NCBI RefSeq assembly: GCF_024609215.1
Contig: NZ_JANIPD030000012.1
Location: forward strand, 186,001-250,000
Length of the DNA: 64,000 nucleotides
Source: Curtanaerobium respiraculi
GTDB taxonomy: Bacteria > Actinomycetota > Coriobacteriia > Coriobacteriales > Eggerthellaceae
Direction of reading: 5' to 3'
Below the pieces are notes generated by a model. It made no database searches, was not told the origin of the DNA, and saw only the letters and a program-made list of their open reading frames with translations. Of the stretch, positions 26,233-35,688 are shown piece by piece; position 1 is the stretch's first letter; every line of letters starts with the position of its first letter. A program made the translations under genes and the position numbers.

Positions 26233-27639
26233 ATGCAACAGCGGTACTTCGCCACAGCATGGGCGGACATCAAAAGCACCCCAGGGTGGTTCGGCAAGAT
26301 CTGCCTGCTCGCACTCATTCTTTTCATCCCCGTCTTCGGCGCGATCGCGTTCTTCGGCTACGCTTGGGGCTGGGCACGCGATATCGCCTGGAACGTCCGC
26401 CAGCCGATGCCGGCGCGGATCTTCGGCAATGAAGATGGCAAGCTGTATCGCCGCGGATGGTTCGCGCTGGTGATCGTCGTGGCGCTGGCACTCATCGTCT
26501 ACCTGATCGATATGGTGCTCACCGGGGGCTTGGCTGCATGCACGGCAAGTACGGTGCCCCAGCATGGCTATTACGACTCCTCCCCGTACGGGTTCAACCC
26601 CGCTGCTGCGGCTGCATTGGGAATTGGGGGAGTGCTGGTATCTTTGGTTTACTTCGTGCTCTCGCTCGCCGCTTCCGTGTTCGGCTGGGTGGGGGCCATC
26701 CGGATGGCGATCTACGATCGCTTGAGCGCCGGCTTCCAGTTCGGGAAAATCTGGAAGATGATCACGCATGACCTCAACGGCATGGCCCGCATCATCGGCA
26801 TGGTCCTTCTCTTGTCGCTTATCCTCGGAGCAATCGCCGGCGTTGTTTTGACCATCGTTTTCTTCATGTACTTCGGATACGCCATTTCCGTAGCCGGGCC
26901 TGCGCTTTCGCATATCGGCGACTCGAGCGTCCCATTCAATTCGAGCCTTGTGGCAACCCAGCTGGGGTCGTCCACCCTCGTTTTCGTCCTCGTTCTTCTC
27001 GTGGTCTTGTACTTCTTGGTCGTCGCGGGCGTCTTCATCGACTTGATGGCATTCCGCGCGGTCGGATATTGGGCGCGCGGTTTCAACGTGCCGGAATGGC
27101 GCGGGCAGAACGACCCCCTTCCTTTCGAGGTGCAGCCGCCCCAACAGCCGTCTCCTGCGTACTATCAGCCTCAGCAAGTGGCGCAGCAGCAGGTGGCGCA
27201 GCAGCCCCAGCAGCAGGCGGCGCCCGCCGTGCAGGCGCAGCAACCTGCGTATCAGGCGGACCAAGCTCTTGTTGCACCGGCGGCCTCGCAAGCGTTCCCG
27301 TCCGCTGCGGCTTCCGCCGTCGGAGCTCAACCTGCTGCTTCCGCTCCGCCCGTCGCGGCACCGCCGGCAGGCGCGCAAGGTCAACCGAGCGCCGCGCCGG
27401 TGCCTGAACCCGGCGCCGGCGCTCCTGAGCCGGCAAGTCCTGATCAGCCCGGGGCCGTCGCGCCCGCTTCCCAGCCGATTCCCGCACCCGCGGCCGTGCC
27501 TGAGGGCGCTGCTCCCGCCCCCGCTCCGCTTTCCGCACCTGCCGCCGAGCCTGCGGCGGCGCCGTCGGAGCCTGCTGTTGCCGGCAAGGATGCTGATCCC
27601 TCCCAAACGGGCGAGCAGGGCGGAACGCCTTCCGTGTAA
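26233..27639 (+). CDS. DUF4013-like membrane protein with a Pro/Ala/Gln-rich tail
   Basis: 468 aa. ATG 26233 has AGGAG 5 bases upstream; the longer frame starting at 26017 runs through the tRNA and is rejected. Residues 1-285 contain about six transmembrane segments with the pattern typical of DUF4013 (WARDIAWNVRQPMPARIF, and IWKMITHDLNGMARIIGM). The final about 170 residues are low-complexity Gln, Ala and Pro repeats, similar in style to the tail of the SRPBCC-membrane protein at 20864-22711. Function unknown; located in the cytoplasmic membrane. Confidence 0.72.
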   Translation: MQQRYFATAWADIKSTPGWFGKICLLALILFIPVFGAIAFFGYAWGWARDIAWNVRQPMPARIFGNEDGKLYRRGWFALVIVVALALIVYLIDMVLTGGLAACTASTVPQHGYYDSSPYGFNPAAAAALGIGGVLVSLVYFVLSLAASVFGWVGAIRMAIYDRLSAGFQFGKIWKMITHDLNGMARIIGMVLLLSLILGAIAGVVLTIVFFMYFGYAISVAGPALSHIGDSSVPFNSSLVATQLGSSTLVFVLVLLVVLYFLVVAGVFIDLMAFRAVGYWARGFNVPEWRGQNDPLPFEVQPPQQPSPAYYQPQQVAQQQVAQQPQQQAAPAVQAQQPAYQADQALVAPAASQAFPSAAASAVGAQPAASAPPVAAPPAGAQGQPSAAPVPEPGAGAPEPASPDQPGAVAPASQPIPAPAAVPEGAAPAPAPLSAPAAEPAAAPSEPAVAGKDADPSQTGEQGGTPSV

Positions 27640-28125
27640 ATTGCACGCCGAATGCCGACCGGCTGCGGGTGTTGGAGGGCGATCGCGAGGGAAAGCGGTC
27701 GCCTCTCCGGATCGCAGGGATCGATAGCATGCGATTCGGAGGGAGGCTAGCATCCTCCCGACAACGGCCTCTCCGCTGGGAGGTAGGGTTCTTGCACATC
27801 TCGGTGCAACACCGCATAGCGTGCAGATTCGTATGAGGGTTAGAAAATGGAATCGGACTGGAGGAGAGGTCTTCCAGCCCGATTCTCCTTCAGGGGCCTT
27901 CAACCCTGTCCTCTGCGCTAAGCGCGAGCCCGCTATGCGGGAGGAGGACAATAGGCGTTATGCGAACGCTCCTCTCCCTGCAATAATTTCGGGCTTCCGA
28001 CAGTCGCGGCGGGAGGAACCCCGCACACGCCGCCCCCCGAACACCTTTTGCTTTTTCACGATGGAGCGTTCTCGCTTGGGCTATTATAGGCGGACTGCCG
28101 CATATCCCTCTAAGGAGCAATCGAA
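27640..28125. other. 486-base gap without a gene
   Basis: Only hairpins are seen, the clearest being CTCTCCGGATCGC paired imperfectly with GCGATTCGGAGGGAG (about 27702-27751). There is no ORF with a ribosome-binding site and no recognisable RNA family. The last about 50 bases hold the nhaC promoter and its AAGGAG site. Confidence 0.5.
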
Positions 28126-29706
28126 ATGGAATTCGTGGGCACATTCTGGTCGTTGGTGCCTCCTATCGTGGCCATCGTCTTGGCCCTCATCACCAAGGAA
28201 ACGTATACAAGCCTGTTCGTGGGCATTCTGGTAGGCGCGCTGCTGCTCGCTCAATTCGATCCCATCGATACCATGAATTACATGATCCTCGGCCAAATCG
28301 GCGAAGGCGAGGATGCGGCGGGCGTCGGGTTCATCAACGCCATCAGCGATCCCTGGAACGCCGGCATATTCATCTTCCTCGTTGTGCTGGGCATCATCGT
28401 CGCCCTCATCAACACCGCGGGCGGCAGCGCTGCCTTCGGCGCATGGGCGGCGCGGCATGTGAAGAGCCGCATGGGCGCCATGCTCGCCACGTTCTTGATG
28501 GGCTGCCTCATTTTCGTCGATGACTACTTCAACTGCCTCACGGTAGGTGCCGTCATGCGCCCCGTCACCGACGCGGAGAAGATCAGCCGCGCGAAGCTGT
28601 CCTACATCATCGATGCGACCGCCGCTCCCATCTGCATGATCGCTCCTATTTCCAGCTGGGCTGCCGCCGTATCCGCCACCGCAGCGGACCTGAATACCGG
28701 CATCACGGGAATCCAGCTGTTCATACAGGCTATCTCGTACAACTTCTACAGCCTGCTCACCATCGTTTTCGTGGTCGGGTTGGCCCTCATGCAGTTTGAC
28801 TACGGCCCCATGGCGAAGGCCGAGCTGGCCGCGTATCGCGATGGCGAGTTGGGCAGCCTGGGCTTGGATGAAGGCATTCAGAACGAGCGTGCCAGCCTGT
28901 GGGACATGCTGCTGCCCGTCATCATGCTGGTGGCGTTCTGCATCATCGGCATGATGTACGTCGGCGGTTTCTGGGACCCCGAGGCTGAAGGATTCAACGA
29001 CATCGCGCTTGCCTTCGCCAACACCGACGCGTCGGTCGGCCTGCCCTGGGGTTCGCTCATCGCCCTGGTGTTGAGCTTCATCTACTTGCTTGCCCGCCGC
29101 GTCATCACGTTCGAGAAGGCGACCGCCTGCTTCGTCGATGGCTTCCGCGCCATGATTCCCGCCATGCTCATACTCACTTTCGCGCTTACGCTCAAATTGG
29201 CGACCACCGCGTTGGGCGCCAACGTGTTCGTCGCCGGCTTGATGGAAGGCAGCGCCCAGAGCTTGTACAGCATGCTTCCCGCCATCATCTTCCTCGTGGG
29301 TCTGGGGCTTGCGTTCAGCACGGGCACGAGCTGGGGCACGTTCGGAATCCTCATCCCCATCGTGGTGCCCATTTTCGCCAACCAGCCGGAGCTGCTGACA
29401 ATCGGCATCTCGGCCTGCCTGGCAGGTGCGGTGTGCGGCGACCACTGCTCGCCGATTTCCGACACGACCATCATGGCGAGCGCAGGGGCGAACGTCCACC
29501 ATATCGACCACGTGAACACGCAGCTGCCCTATGCGCTCACCGTTGCTGGCATCAGCTTCTTCATGTTCATCCTCGCCGGCTTCGTGCAGAATTGGATGAT
29601 CTGCCTGCCGATCGGCATCGCGCTGACCCTCATCGTCCTGCTCGTGCTCAAGCGCACCATCGGCATCAGCGTCGTGCAGATGGGCTCCGGCAAGGCGAGT
29701 GCATAA
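28126..29706 (+). CDS. nhaC: Na+/H+ antiporter, NhaC family
   Basis: 526 aa with about 11-12 hydrophobic segments. Exchanges Na+ for H+ (some relatives exchange malate/lactate or tetracycline-like solutes). Recognised from the N-terminal [26 protein letters not shown], the [19 protein letters not shown] segment with its buried Asp pair, [16 protein letters not shown] and [15 protein letters not shown], all characteristic of the NhaC superfamily. The start ATG follows AAGGAG. In this genome of Na+-coupled carriers it probably resets the sodium gradient. Confidence 0.9.
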   Translation: MEFVGTFWSLVPPIVAIVLALITKETYTSLFVGILVGALLLAQFDPIDTMNYMILGQIGEGEDAAGVGFINAISDPWNAGIFIFLVVLGIIVALINTAGGSAAFGAWAARHVKSRMGAMLATFLMGCLIFVDDYFNCLTVGAVMRPVTDAEKISRAKLSYIIDATAAPICMIAPISSWAAAVSATAADLNTGITGIQLFIQAISYNFYSLLTIVFVVGLALMQFDYGPMAKAELAAYRDGELGSLGLDEGIQNERASLWDMLLPVIMLVAFCIIGMMYVGGFWDPEAEGFNDIALAFANTDASVGLPWGSLIALVLSFIYLLARRVITFEKATACFVDGFRAMIPAMLILTFALTLKLATTALGANVFVAGLMEGSAQSLYSMLPAIIFLVGLGLAFSTGTSWGTFGILIPIVVPIFANQPELLTIGISACLAGAVCGDHCSPISDTTIMASAGANVHHIDHVNTQLPYALTVAGISFFMFILAGFVQNWMICLPIGIALTLIVLLVLKRTIGISVVQMGSGKASA

Positions 29707-29729
29707 CGCATATGGTTTGATTTCAACGT

Positions 29730-29766
29730 GCGGCCGCTTCTCCCACGATGGGGGGGGAGCGGCTGC
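29730..29766 (+). terminator. Hairpin between nhaC and purE
   Basis: 9-base arms GCGGCCGCT / AGCGGCTGC (one mismatch) around a purine/pyrimidine-rich interior that can extend pairing (TCCC with GGGG). No T run follows, so termination is uncertain. Confidence 0.4.
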
Positions 29767-29806
29767 ACGCATTACAATGGGGAAGGCCTCGAAGAAGGAG
29801 TCGAAT

Positions 29807-30271
29807 ATGGCAGAGACGAAGCCCCTGGTGGGCATTATCATGGGCAGCCCCAGCGACTTGCCCGCAATGGAAGCATGTGGGAAGCAGCTGGAAGAATTCG
29901 GCATCCCGTATGAGGTGAAAGTCGCCAGCGCCCATCGTAAGCCGCTTGAGGTCCAGGCCTGGGCGGAATCCGCGGAGAAGCGCGGCCTGCGCGTGATCAT
30001 CGCCGCCGCGGGGAAGGCCGCGCATCTGGGCGGCGTCGTGGCGGCGTATACCCCGCTACCTGTGATCTGCGTTCCGATGAAGACCGGCGATTTGGGCGGC
30101 CTTGACAGCCTGCTTTCCATGGTGCAGATGCCGAGTGGTGTGCCCGTTGCCTGCGTCGCCATCAACGGAGCGAAGAACGCGGCGATCCTGGCGCTTCAGA
30201 TGCTGGGCACGGGCGATGATGGGCGCCGTGCGCAAGCCGCCGCGTACAAGAAGCAGATGGCGGAAGCATAG
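29807..30271 (+). CDS. purE: N5-carboxyaminoimidazole ribonucleotide mutase
   Basis: 154 aa, normal length. Converts N5-CAIR to CAIR in de novo purine synthesis. Signature residues: [16 protein letters not shown] (phosphate loop), VASAHRKP (catalytic His), [16 protein letters not shown] and [12 protein letters not shown]. The ATG at 29807 has AGAAGGAG upstream; the longer frame from 29699 is not coding. No purK is adjacent. It lies 47 bases before iorA, a functionally unrelated gene. Confidence 0.96.
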   Translation: MAETKPLVGIIMGSPSDLPAMEACGKQLEEFGIPYEVKVASAHRKPLEVQAWAESAEKRGLRVIIAAAGKAAHLGGVVAAYTPLPVICVPMKTGDLGGLDSLLSMVQMPSGVPVACVAINGAKNAAILALQMLGTGDDGRRAQAAAYKKQMAEA

Positions 30272-30318
30272 CTCCTGCCGCGAATCCGCATCCGGCCTGT
30301 TCGGCGGAAGGGAATCTC

Positions 30319-32244
30319 ATGCCAAGAAAACTGCTGATGGGAAATCAGGCATTCGCTTGGGCTGCTTTGCAGGCGGGCGTCAACGTTGTCGCGGGGTATC
30401 CGGGGACGCCATCGAGCGAAGTCGTGGAAACCGTTGCCCAGCTGCATGCGGCGGGAATCGCCCAAGGCGTGCATGTGGAATGGTCGACGAACGAGAAGGC
30501 GGCACTCGAGCTGTTGCACGGCGCGAGCGCGAGCGGGGCGCGCTGCCTGTTCACCTGCAAGCAGATGGGCATGAACGTTGCCAGCGATGCGCTGATGAGC
30601 TTGAACTACGTAGGCGTGCGCGGCGGCTTGGTCCTGTTCGTGTGCGACGACCCCGGTCCCATCTCCAGCCAAACGGAGCAGGACACGCGCCGGTTCGCCT
30701 CGTTCGCGAAAGTGCCTGTCCTGGATCCCGCGACCCCTGAGCAGGGCTTCGCGATGATGCGGCACGCATTTGACCTGTCGGAGGAATACGGCACGCCGGT
30801 GATCGTGCGGCCCACCACCCGCATCGACCATGCGAGCACATATTTCGATGTTCCGGATACCACAGTCGCGCGGAAGCTCCCCGAGCGGGGGTTCGTCCGC
30901 GATGATAGATGGATCATCTTCCCGCGGCGTGCGTACCAGGCGCATGGCGAGATTTGGGAACGCCTCTCCCGGATCGCCGCGGAGGGCGCGAAAGGGCCCT
31001 TCAACCCCTGCGAGCAGGTGGGGGAGGCGCCGGTCCATGGGGTTGTCTGCGGCGGTGTGAGCACTCAGTATGTCCGCGAGGCGCTGGCGATGCTGCCGGA
31101 GAAGGCGTGCGTTCCGTATCGTCTGCTCCAGATAGGCACGCCGTATCCCTTTCCCGAAGATGCCGCCGCGCGATTTGCGGAGGGCCTCGACGACATCATC
31201 GTGTTCGAGGAACTCGACCACGTGCTCGAGGATGAGTTCGCGAAGTTGGCGGGCAGGCGCCATCTCCCCTATGCTGTCCATGGCAAGCTCGACGGCGCGA
31301 CGCTGCTCCGGGGCGAGAACAGCGTCGAAGATGCGTACGAGCGCCTCGCCGCCTTCCTTGCCCTTTCCGCAGAGTTCCCGGCTGCCGGGCAAGCGGCAGA
31401 GCCGAGTCCACGGGAAAGCACGGTCGAGTGCCGTGCGGCGGATCCGGCTGCCGAGCCGCCTGCGCGTCCGCCCATGCTGTGCCCCGGCTGCCCCCATCGC
31501 GGGGCGTTCTACGCGGTCAAGCGCGCGGTCGGCCATCGGCGGCACATCTTCTGCGGCGATATCGGCTGCTACACGTTGGGCAACGCCAAACCGCTGGAGG
31601 CTATCGACACGTGCCTGTGCATGGGCGCCGGGATCACGATGGCGCAAGGGGCCGCGGTCGCGGACCCCGACCGAGCATGCATCGCGTTCGTGGGCGATAG
31701 CACCTTCTTCGCAAGCGGAATGACCGGTGTCGCAAACGCCACGTACAATCAGCACAACATCACGATCTGCGTGCTGGACAACGCGACCACCGCGATGACG
31801 GGGAAGCAGCCCCATCCGGGGACCGGCGTAACCCTCATGGGGCCTCTGAGCATACCCCTCTCCATCGAAGAGGTGCTGACCTCGCTGGGCGTTCGGTGCA
31901 TCGAGCATGCCAACCCCCTGTACCTTGCGGAGAGCCAAGCGGCAGCGCGGCGCGTCATCGATTTCGACGGACCGTCTGCCATCATCTTCCGCAGCCCGTG
32001 CACGCAGCTTGTGAAGCCGGAACCTTCCGCGACCGTCGACCTCGATGCCTGCACCGCCTGCCATGCGTGCATCAACCGCTTGGGGTGCCCGGCGATGGCG
32101 ATCGGCCGTGATGGGAAGATGTCCATCGATCCGTCATCCTGCTACGGATGCGGCCTCTGCGTGGATGCGTGCCCCTTCGACGCCATCAGCGCCCCCGTGC
32201 GCTTGGAAAACAGGATCCCCTATTCCGATCAGGAGGCGAACTGA
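30319..32244 (+). CDS. iorA: Indolepyruvate ferredoxin oxidoreductase, alpha subunit
   Basis: 641 aa. Oxidatively decarboxylates aryl pyruvates (from Trp, Phe, Tyr) to aryl-acetyl-CoA with ferredoxin. The N-terminal pyrimidine-binding domain starts GNQAFAWAALQAGVNVVAGYPGTPS. The TPP motif is GDSTFFASGMTG with the distal Asn pair region CVLDNATTAMTG. A C-terminal 2x[4Fe-4S] domain carries CTACHACINRLGCP and CYGCGLCVDACP. The spacing of the first cluster is slightly irregular, as is usual in IorA. Its stop overlaps the iorB start. Confidence 0.95.
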   Translation: MPRKLLMGNQAFAWAALQAGVNVVAGYPGTPSSEVVETVAQLHAAGIAQGVHVEWSTNEKAALELLHGASASGARCLFTCKQMGMNVASDALMSLNYVGVRGGLVLFVCDDPGPISSQTEQDTRRFASFAKVPVLDPATPEQGFAMMRHAFDLSEEYGTPVIVRPTTRIDHASTYFDVPDTTVARKLPERGFVRDDRWIIFPRRAYQAHGEIWERLSRIAAEGAKGPFNPCEQVGEAPVHGVVCGGVSTQYVREALAMLPEKACVPYRLLQIGTPYPFPEDAAARFAEGLDDIIVFEELDHVLEDEFAKLAGRRHLPYAVHGKLDGATLLRGENSVEDAYERLAAFLALSAEFPAAGQAAEPSPRESTVECRAADPAAEPPARPPMLCPGCPHRGAFYAVKRAVGHRRHIFCGDIGCYTLGNAKPLEAIDTCLCMGAGITMAQGAAVADPDRACIAFVGDSTFFASGMTGVANATYNQHNITICVLDNATTAMTGKQPHPGTGVTLMGPLSIPLSIEEVLTSLGVRCIEHANPLYLAESQAAARRVIDFDGPSAIIFRSPCTQLVKPEPSATVDLDACTACHACINRLGCPAMAIGRDGKMSIDPSSCYGCGLCVDACPFDAISAPVRLENRIPYSDQEAN

Positions 32245-32855
32245 TGTTGAACGTGGTGATCGCCGGTGTCGGCGGGCAGGGGAGCGTGCTGGCAGCGAAG
32301 ATTCTGGCTCAGGCGGCGCAATGCAAGGGATGGCATGTCCGTACGGCGGAAACGATCGGCATGGCCCAGCGAGGCGGGAGCGTCACCAGCCATGTGCGCA
32401 TCGGCTCTGCGGGAGAGCAGGTGGAGGCGCCGTTGGTCCCCCGTGGAAAAGCGGATTTGATCATCGCGCTGGAGCCGGGCGAGGGGGTGCGCGCGCTTTC
32501 CTTCCTCTCTTCCGACGGGCTGCTGGTAAGCGCGAGTGCCGTGGTGCCTTCGGTGACGGCGAACTTGGCGGGCAGCGTGTACGAGGCGAGGCCGATGCTG
32601 GACCGTCTTGCCGATGACGCGCCGCATTTCCACGGCGTCGACGAAGGGGCCGTATGCGATCGGGTTGGAAGCCGCAAAGTCGCCAACGTGGCAATGCTTG
32701 CGGCTGCCGTGTTGATAGGACAGCGGACGGGCTTCGGCCTGGGGGACGCAATCACGATGGACGAGATGGCGGAGGCGCTCAAGGCATGCGTGAAACCCCG
32801 CTTCGTCGATTTGAACCTTGCGGCAGTGTCTGCCGTGCAAGAGCAGCTTTCCTAA
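32244..32855 (+). CDS. iorB: Indolepyruvate ferredoxin oxidoreductase, beta subunit
   Basis: 203 aa. Gamma-type domain subunit of the 2-oxoacid:ferredoxin oxidoreductase family, binding CoA and completing the IorA active site. It starts at the ATG that overlaps the iorA stop (TGATG) and begins with VVIAGVGGQGSVLAAKILAQ, the family signature, followed by TAETIGMAQRGGSVTSHVRIG. Length is normal. Co-translated with iorA; the downstream paaK gene gives the same pathway an acyl-CoA ligase. Confidence 0.95.
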   Translation: MLNVVIAGVGGQGSVLAAKILAQAAQCKGWHVRTAETIGMAQRGGSVTSHVRIGSAGEQVEAPLVPRGKADLIIALEPGEGVRALSFLSSDGLLVSASAVVPSVTANLAGSVYEARPMLDRLADDAPHFHGVDEGAVCDRVGSRKVANVAMLAAAVLIGQRTGFGLGDAITMDEMAEALKACVKPRFVDLNLAAVSAVQEQLS

Positions 32856-33575
32856 ATTGAGAGCGAGGGACATCGAAACGCTTCGCAAGTAATCGACCCG
32901 TTCTTCTGCATGGAATTGTAACTTTCAGGTATAGATCGACCCCGCAACATCCGGTGAAAAAGCCGGAAGAGCGGTTTTGCATGAAATCGAAAATTCGCGG
33001 CATGCTTGTCGCAGATCATGAATTTCCTCTTGCGGTATCTCGTCCTGCTTGCATACCTAAGTCGCAATCCCTTGCAAATTCTGAATGTTTTCTCTGCAAA
33101 GGACGATCGTTTCATCTTCGATTGTGCTTCAGATGCAAAACCGTTCCAGACCGTTTATTCAACCGATGCTGTAAACCTGCTCGTAGGTTGAATTTCTAAA
33201 CGCCCCCTGTGGGCGCAGTTACATTTGCAACCAACCCTGTAAACCAGGAGGGACCGTCTCCGTCGCGATTGTTTTGTGTTGCAGTTACATTTGCAACCGA
33301 CCCTGTAAACCCGCTTCGCTCCTTTTGCCAGGTGGTCGTTGCGTTTGCCGAGGGGTTGTCCTAAAATGCGACGCATGATATCGATTGCCTACATTTCCAG
33401 CCGGTACGCTGCCGTTTCGGCAGGTCGATGGCTCTAGCTTCAAGACTCTACGAGCTTGAGGCCGCTTTTCGCGCAGTCGCATTTCGGAATCCCCCCGCTT
33501 GATAGAGGCTTGAAGCACCCTTAGCAGGGGCGCAAACGCCCTCGTATTCACACCAGAACACGAAAGGTGTCTCTC
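32856..33575. other. 720-base gap, AT-richer, with CRISPR-like repeats
   Basis: Between iorB and paaK. The first 290 bases are AT-richer than the neighbouring genes and hold no credible ORF. Then come the repeats described at 33147-33310, and finally about 265 bases ending in the paaK ribosome-binding site. I see no cas gene, tRNA or known riboswitch here. Confidence 0.5.
33147..33310 (-). CRISPR. Orphan CRISPR-like repeat set (two good units, one degenerate)
   Basis: Two 30-base units at 33215-33244 and 33281-33310 differ at one base, separated by a 36-base unrelated spacer. A decayed third unit ends at 33176, with 18 of its last 21 bases matching. Start-to-start spacing is 66-68 bases. Read on the minus strand each unit begins GTTTACAGGG and ends ATGTAACTGC, so its ends can pair (GTTTACA with TGTAAC), as in many CRISPR repeats. 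No cas genes are in the window. It could instead be a different tandem repeat. Confidence 0.4.
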
Positions 33576-34817
33576 ATGGAAATGAAGCCGCAGCAATTCG
33601 AGGCAATCAAAAAGCAACTCTCCGGTCTGAAAGCCCGTTCCCCCTTCTATGCGAAGAAGTTCGAGGGAATCGATCTCGATGATGTCCGGACCCAGGCGGA
33701 TTTCGAAAAACTTCCCTTCTCCGACAAGGCGGACTTGCGCCATGCGTACCCGCTTGGACTTGCCGCCGTGCCCGAGGAGAAGATCGTGCGCATCCATAGC
33801 TCGTCGGGCACGACGGGCACGCCGGTCATCATCCCCTACACGAAGAAGGACGTCGACGACTGGGCGGTGCAGTTTGCCCGTTGCTACGAATTCGCAGGCG
33901 TCACCGACCGCGATCGCGTGCACATCACGCCTGGTTACGGCCTCTGGACTGCGGGAATCGGTTTCCAGACCGGATGCGAGCTCCTCGGCGCCATGGCGGT
34001 TCCGCTGGGGCCGGGCAACACCGAAAAGCAGCTGCAGATGATGCAGGATATGCAGAGCACGGTCCTATGCGCCACCAGCTCGTATGCGCTGCTGCTTGCG
34101 GAGGAAATCGAGCGACGCGGCATTCAGGATAAGATCAAGCTGCGCAAGCTTATCTTCGGCAGCGAGCGTTCCGGCGAGAAGACGCGCAAACGCATCCGCG
34201 ATATACTCGGCGTCGAGATGTACGACATCTTCGGCCTCACCGAGGTGTATGGCCCCGGAATCGGGATCAGCTGCAAATACAACACCGGCATGCACATCTG
34301 GAGCGACTACATCTATGTCGAGGTCATCGACCCGGAAACGGGCGAAACGGTTCCGGATGGCACTTCCGGCGAAATCGTGTTGACCACGCTGCGAAAGGAG
34401 GGGGCACCGCTCATCCGCTTCCGCACCCACGATCTTTCGCGTCTTATCCCTGGCGAATGCGCCTGCGGGCACAACGAGCATCCGCGTATCGACACGGTGA
34501 CCGGCCGTTCCGATGACATGATGAAGATTCACGGGGTCAACGTGTTCCCCAGCCAGATCGAGGAGATTCTGGCGGCGTTCGATGGCGCCTCGAGCGAATA
34601 TCAGATCCGGCTTTCCCATTTCGACGGGCGCGACACCATGCGCCTGTACGTGGAGGCCGTGGACGGCTCGGTCGATTTCCATAACCTCGGGCTCGATATC
34701 GCGCGCGAGGTGAAGGGGCGCATCGGATTCACGCCGCTGGTCAAGGTGGTCGAATACGGTTTGCTGCCGCGCAGCGAGAAGAAGAGCAAGCGCGTGTTCG
34801 ACGAGCGCTGCGAATAG
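33576..34817 (+). CDS. paaK: Phenylacetate-CoA ligase family protein
   Basis: 413 aa. AMP-forming acyl-CoA ligase that activates phenylacetate or related aryl acids. The ATP-binding loop is HSSSGTTGTPVIIPYT; also present are MYDIFGLTEVYGPGI (substrate/AMP loop), GEIVLTT, and TVTGRSDDMMKIHGVNVFPSQIEE, the hinge to the C-terminal domain. Length matches PaaK. ATG 33576 has AAAGG upstream; a GTG 9 bases earlier is possible. It follows iorAB at some distance, as in many archaea and anaerobes where the two act in opposite or sequential steps of aromatic amino-acid catabolism. Confidence 0.93.
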   Translation: MEMKPQQFEAIKKQLSGLKARSPFYAKKFEGIDLDDVRTQADFEKLPFSDKADLRHAYPLGLAAVPEEKIVRIHSSSGTTGTPVIIPYTKKDVDDWAVQFARCYEFAGVTDRDRVHITPGYGLWTAGIGFQTGCELLGAMAVPLGPGNTEKQLQMMQDMQSTVLCATSSYALLLAEEIERRGIQDKIKLRKLIFGSERSGEKTRKRIRDILGVEMYDIFGLTEVYGPGIGISCKYNTGMHIWSDYIYVEVIDPETGETVPDGTSGEIVLTTLRKEGAPLIRFRTHDLSRLIPGECACGHNEHPRIDTVTGRSDDMMKIHGVNVFPSQIEEILAAFDGASSEYQIRLSHFDGRDTMRLYVEAVDGSVDFHNLGLDIAREVKGRIGFTPLVKVVEYGLLPRSEKKSKRVFDERCE

Positions 34818-35088
34818 CTCGCGCGGAGAGGGGCTCCGTCGCAGAAGTTAAGGGTTATCCGCGTTGGGTGGGCTCCCTTCCCCTCTGCCGGTTTCGAAGA
34901 AAAATCGTCGGGATGTTCTGATTGGGATGGAACCGTCCGGGACATCGCGTCCGTTGAAGCGAATGCCTGCGAAGAAAAGTGATTCTCATCACGGGATTGC
35001 GGTCGAGCGTCGCCCTGAGCGGGGCTATTTCGGAGCATCGAATCGAGTTCAATGATCGGGTCGGGGAAGGGCCCCGGCCCGACGAATA

Positions 35089-35132
35089 GCACCCGCGGTC
35101 CCAATTTATCTGATTGTTGGTACCGCGGGTGC
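35089..35132. terminator. Long interrupted hairpin downstream of paaK
   Basis: GCACCCGCGGT pairs with ACCGCGGGTGC (35089-35099 with 35122-35132); after one mismatch the stem continues CCAA/TTGG, with a 12-base loop. It is 270 bases beyond paaK and has no T run, so it may be a palindromic repeat rather than a terminator. Confidence 0.4.
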
Positions 35133-35490
35133 TTATCAGCCCGATGTGAATTAGCTGCACGATTCGACGGGTAGCGTCAATCCGGTGCCATATTTCGAGT
35201 CAAATCGCATTTTGGAATAGCGATTTCGAGCTTCGGGGCCGATAAAGCGGAAGAATCGTATTTCCCCATGGCGTTCTCTTCGTGCCGACCGCTTCAGAAG
35301 CTCTTGATCTGGGATTATCGCAGGATCGTTTTCGAGTGCCCGCATACGAAAGGGCAAGAACTGCGATTATCCGATTAATTTGGCCCTTGAAGCAATGCCA
35401 ACGCGAGGAAAACGCGATTATTCAGTATATATGGCACTGCGCTTCTTACATGGAAAGGGGCGCTCGCCTTCGTCTTTCGGGCGTGGCGAG

Positions 35491-35540
35491 CACGTGCATA
35501 TGCAGTGGGCGCACGTGCATATGCAGTGGGCACATGCATC
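35491..35540. repeat. Tandem 21-base repeat made of short palindromes
   Basis: Two exact copies of CACGTGCATATGCAGTGGGC (plus one base) at 35491-35511 and 35512-35532, then a shortened third copy beginning CACATGCAT. Each unit contains CACGTG, CATATG and TGCATATGCA palindromes. Confidence 0.7.
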
Positions 35541-35688
35541 CTCCAGCGCTATCCTTTCCATCAACGTGCTCATCAACGTGCGATCCTCCCGTATTCCGCC
35601 ATTGAAGCACGGATTAATATCATGCCTGCTCAAATGCGTGCAATATATCAGAGGGTAAGCTCGATGCATATTTTCCCGAGAGAGCGGC

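Larger units (their letters stand above)
34818..35688. other. 870-base gap with a long hairpin and tandem repeats
   Basis: No credible gene. It contains the palindrome at 35089-35132 and the 21-base tandem repeat at 35491-35540. The stretch 35180-35480 is AT-richer than the flanks. This marks the start of the repeat-rich accessory zone. Confidence 0.5.

Noticed and set aside
33155-33376. Minus-strand ORF with a repeated VYRVGCKCNC peptide
   Set aside because: The repeat arises because the 66-base DNA repeat spacing is a multiple of three. There is no start signal, and the DNA repeats explain it.
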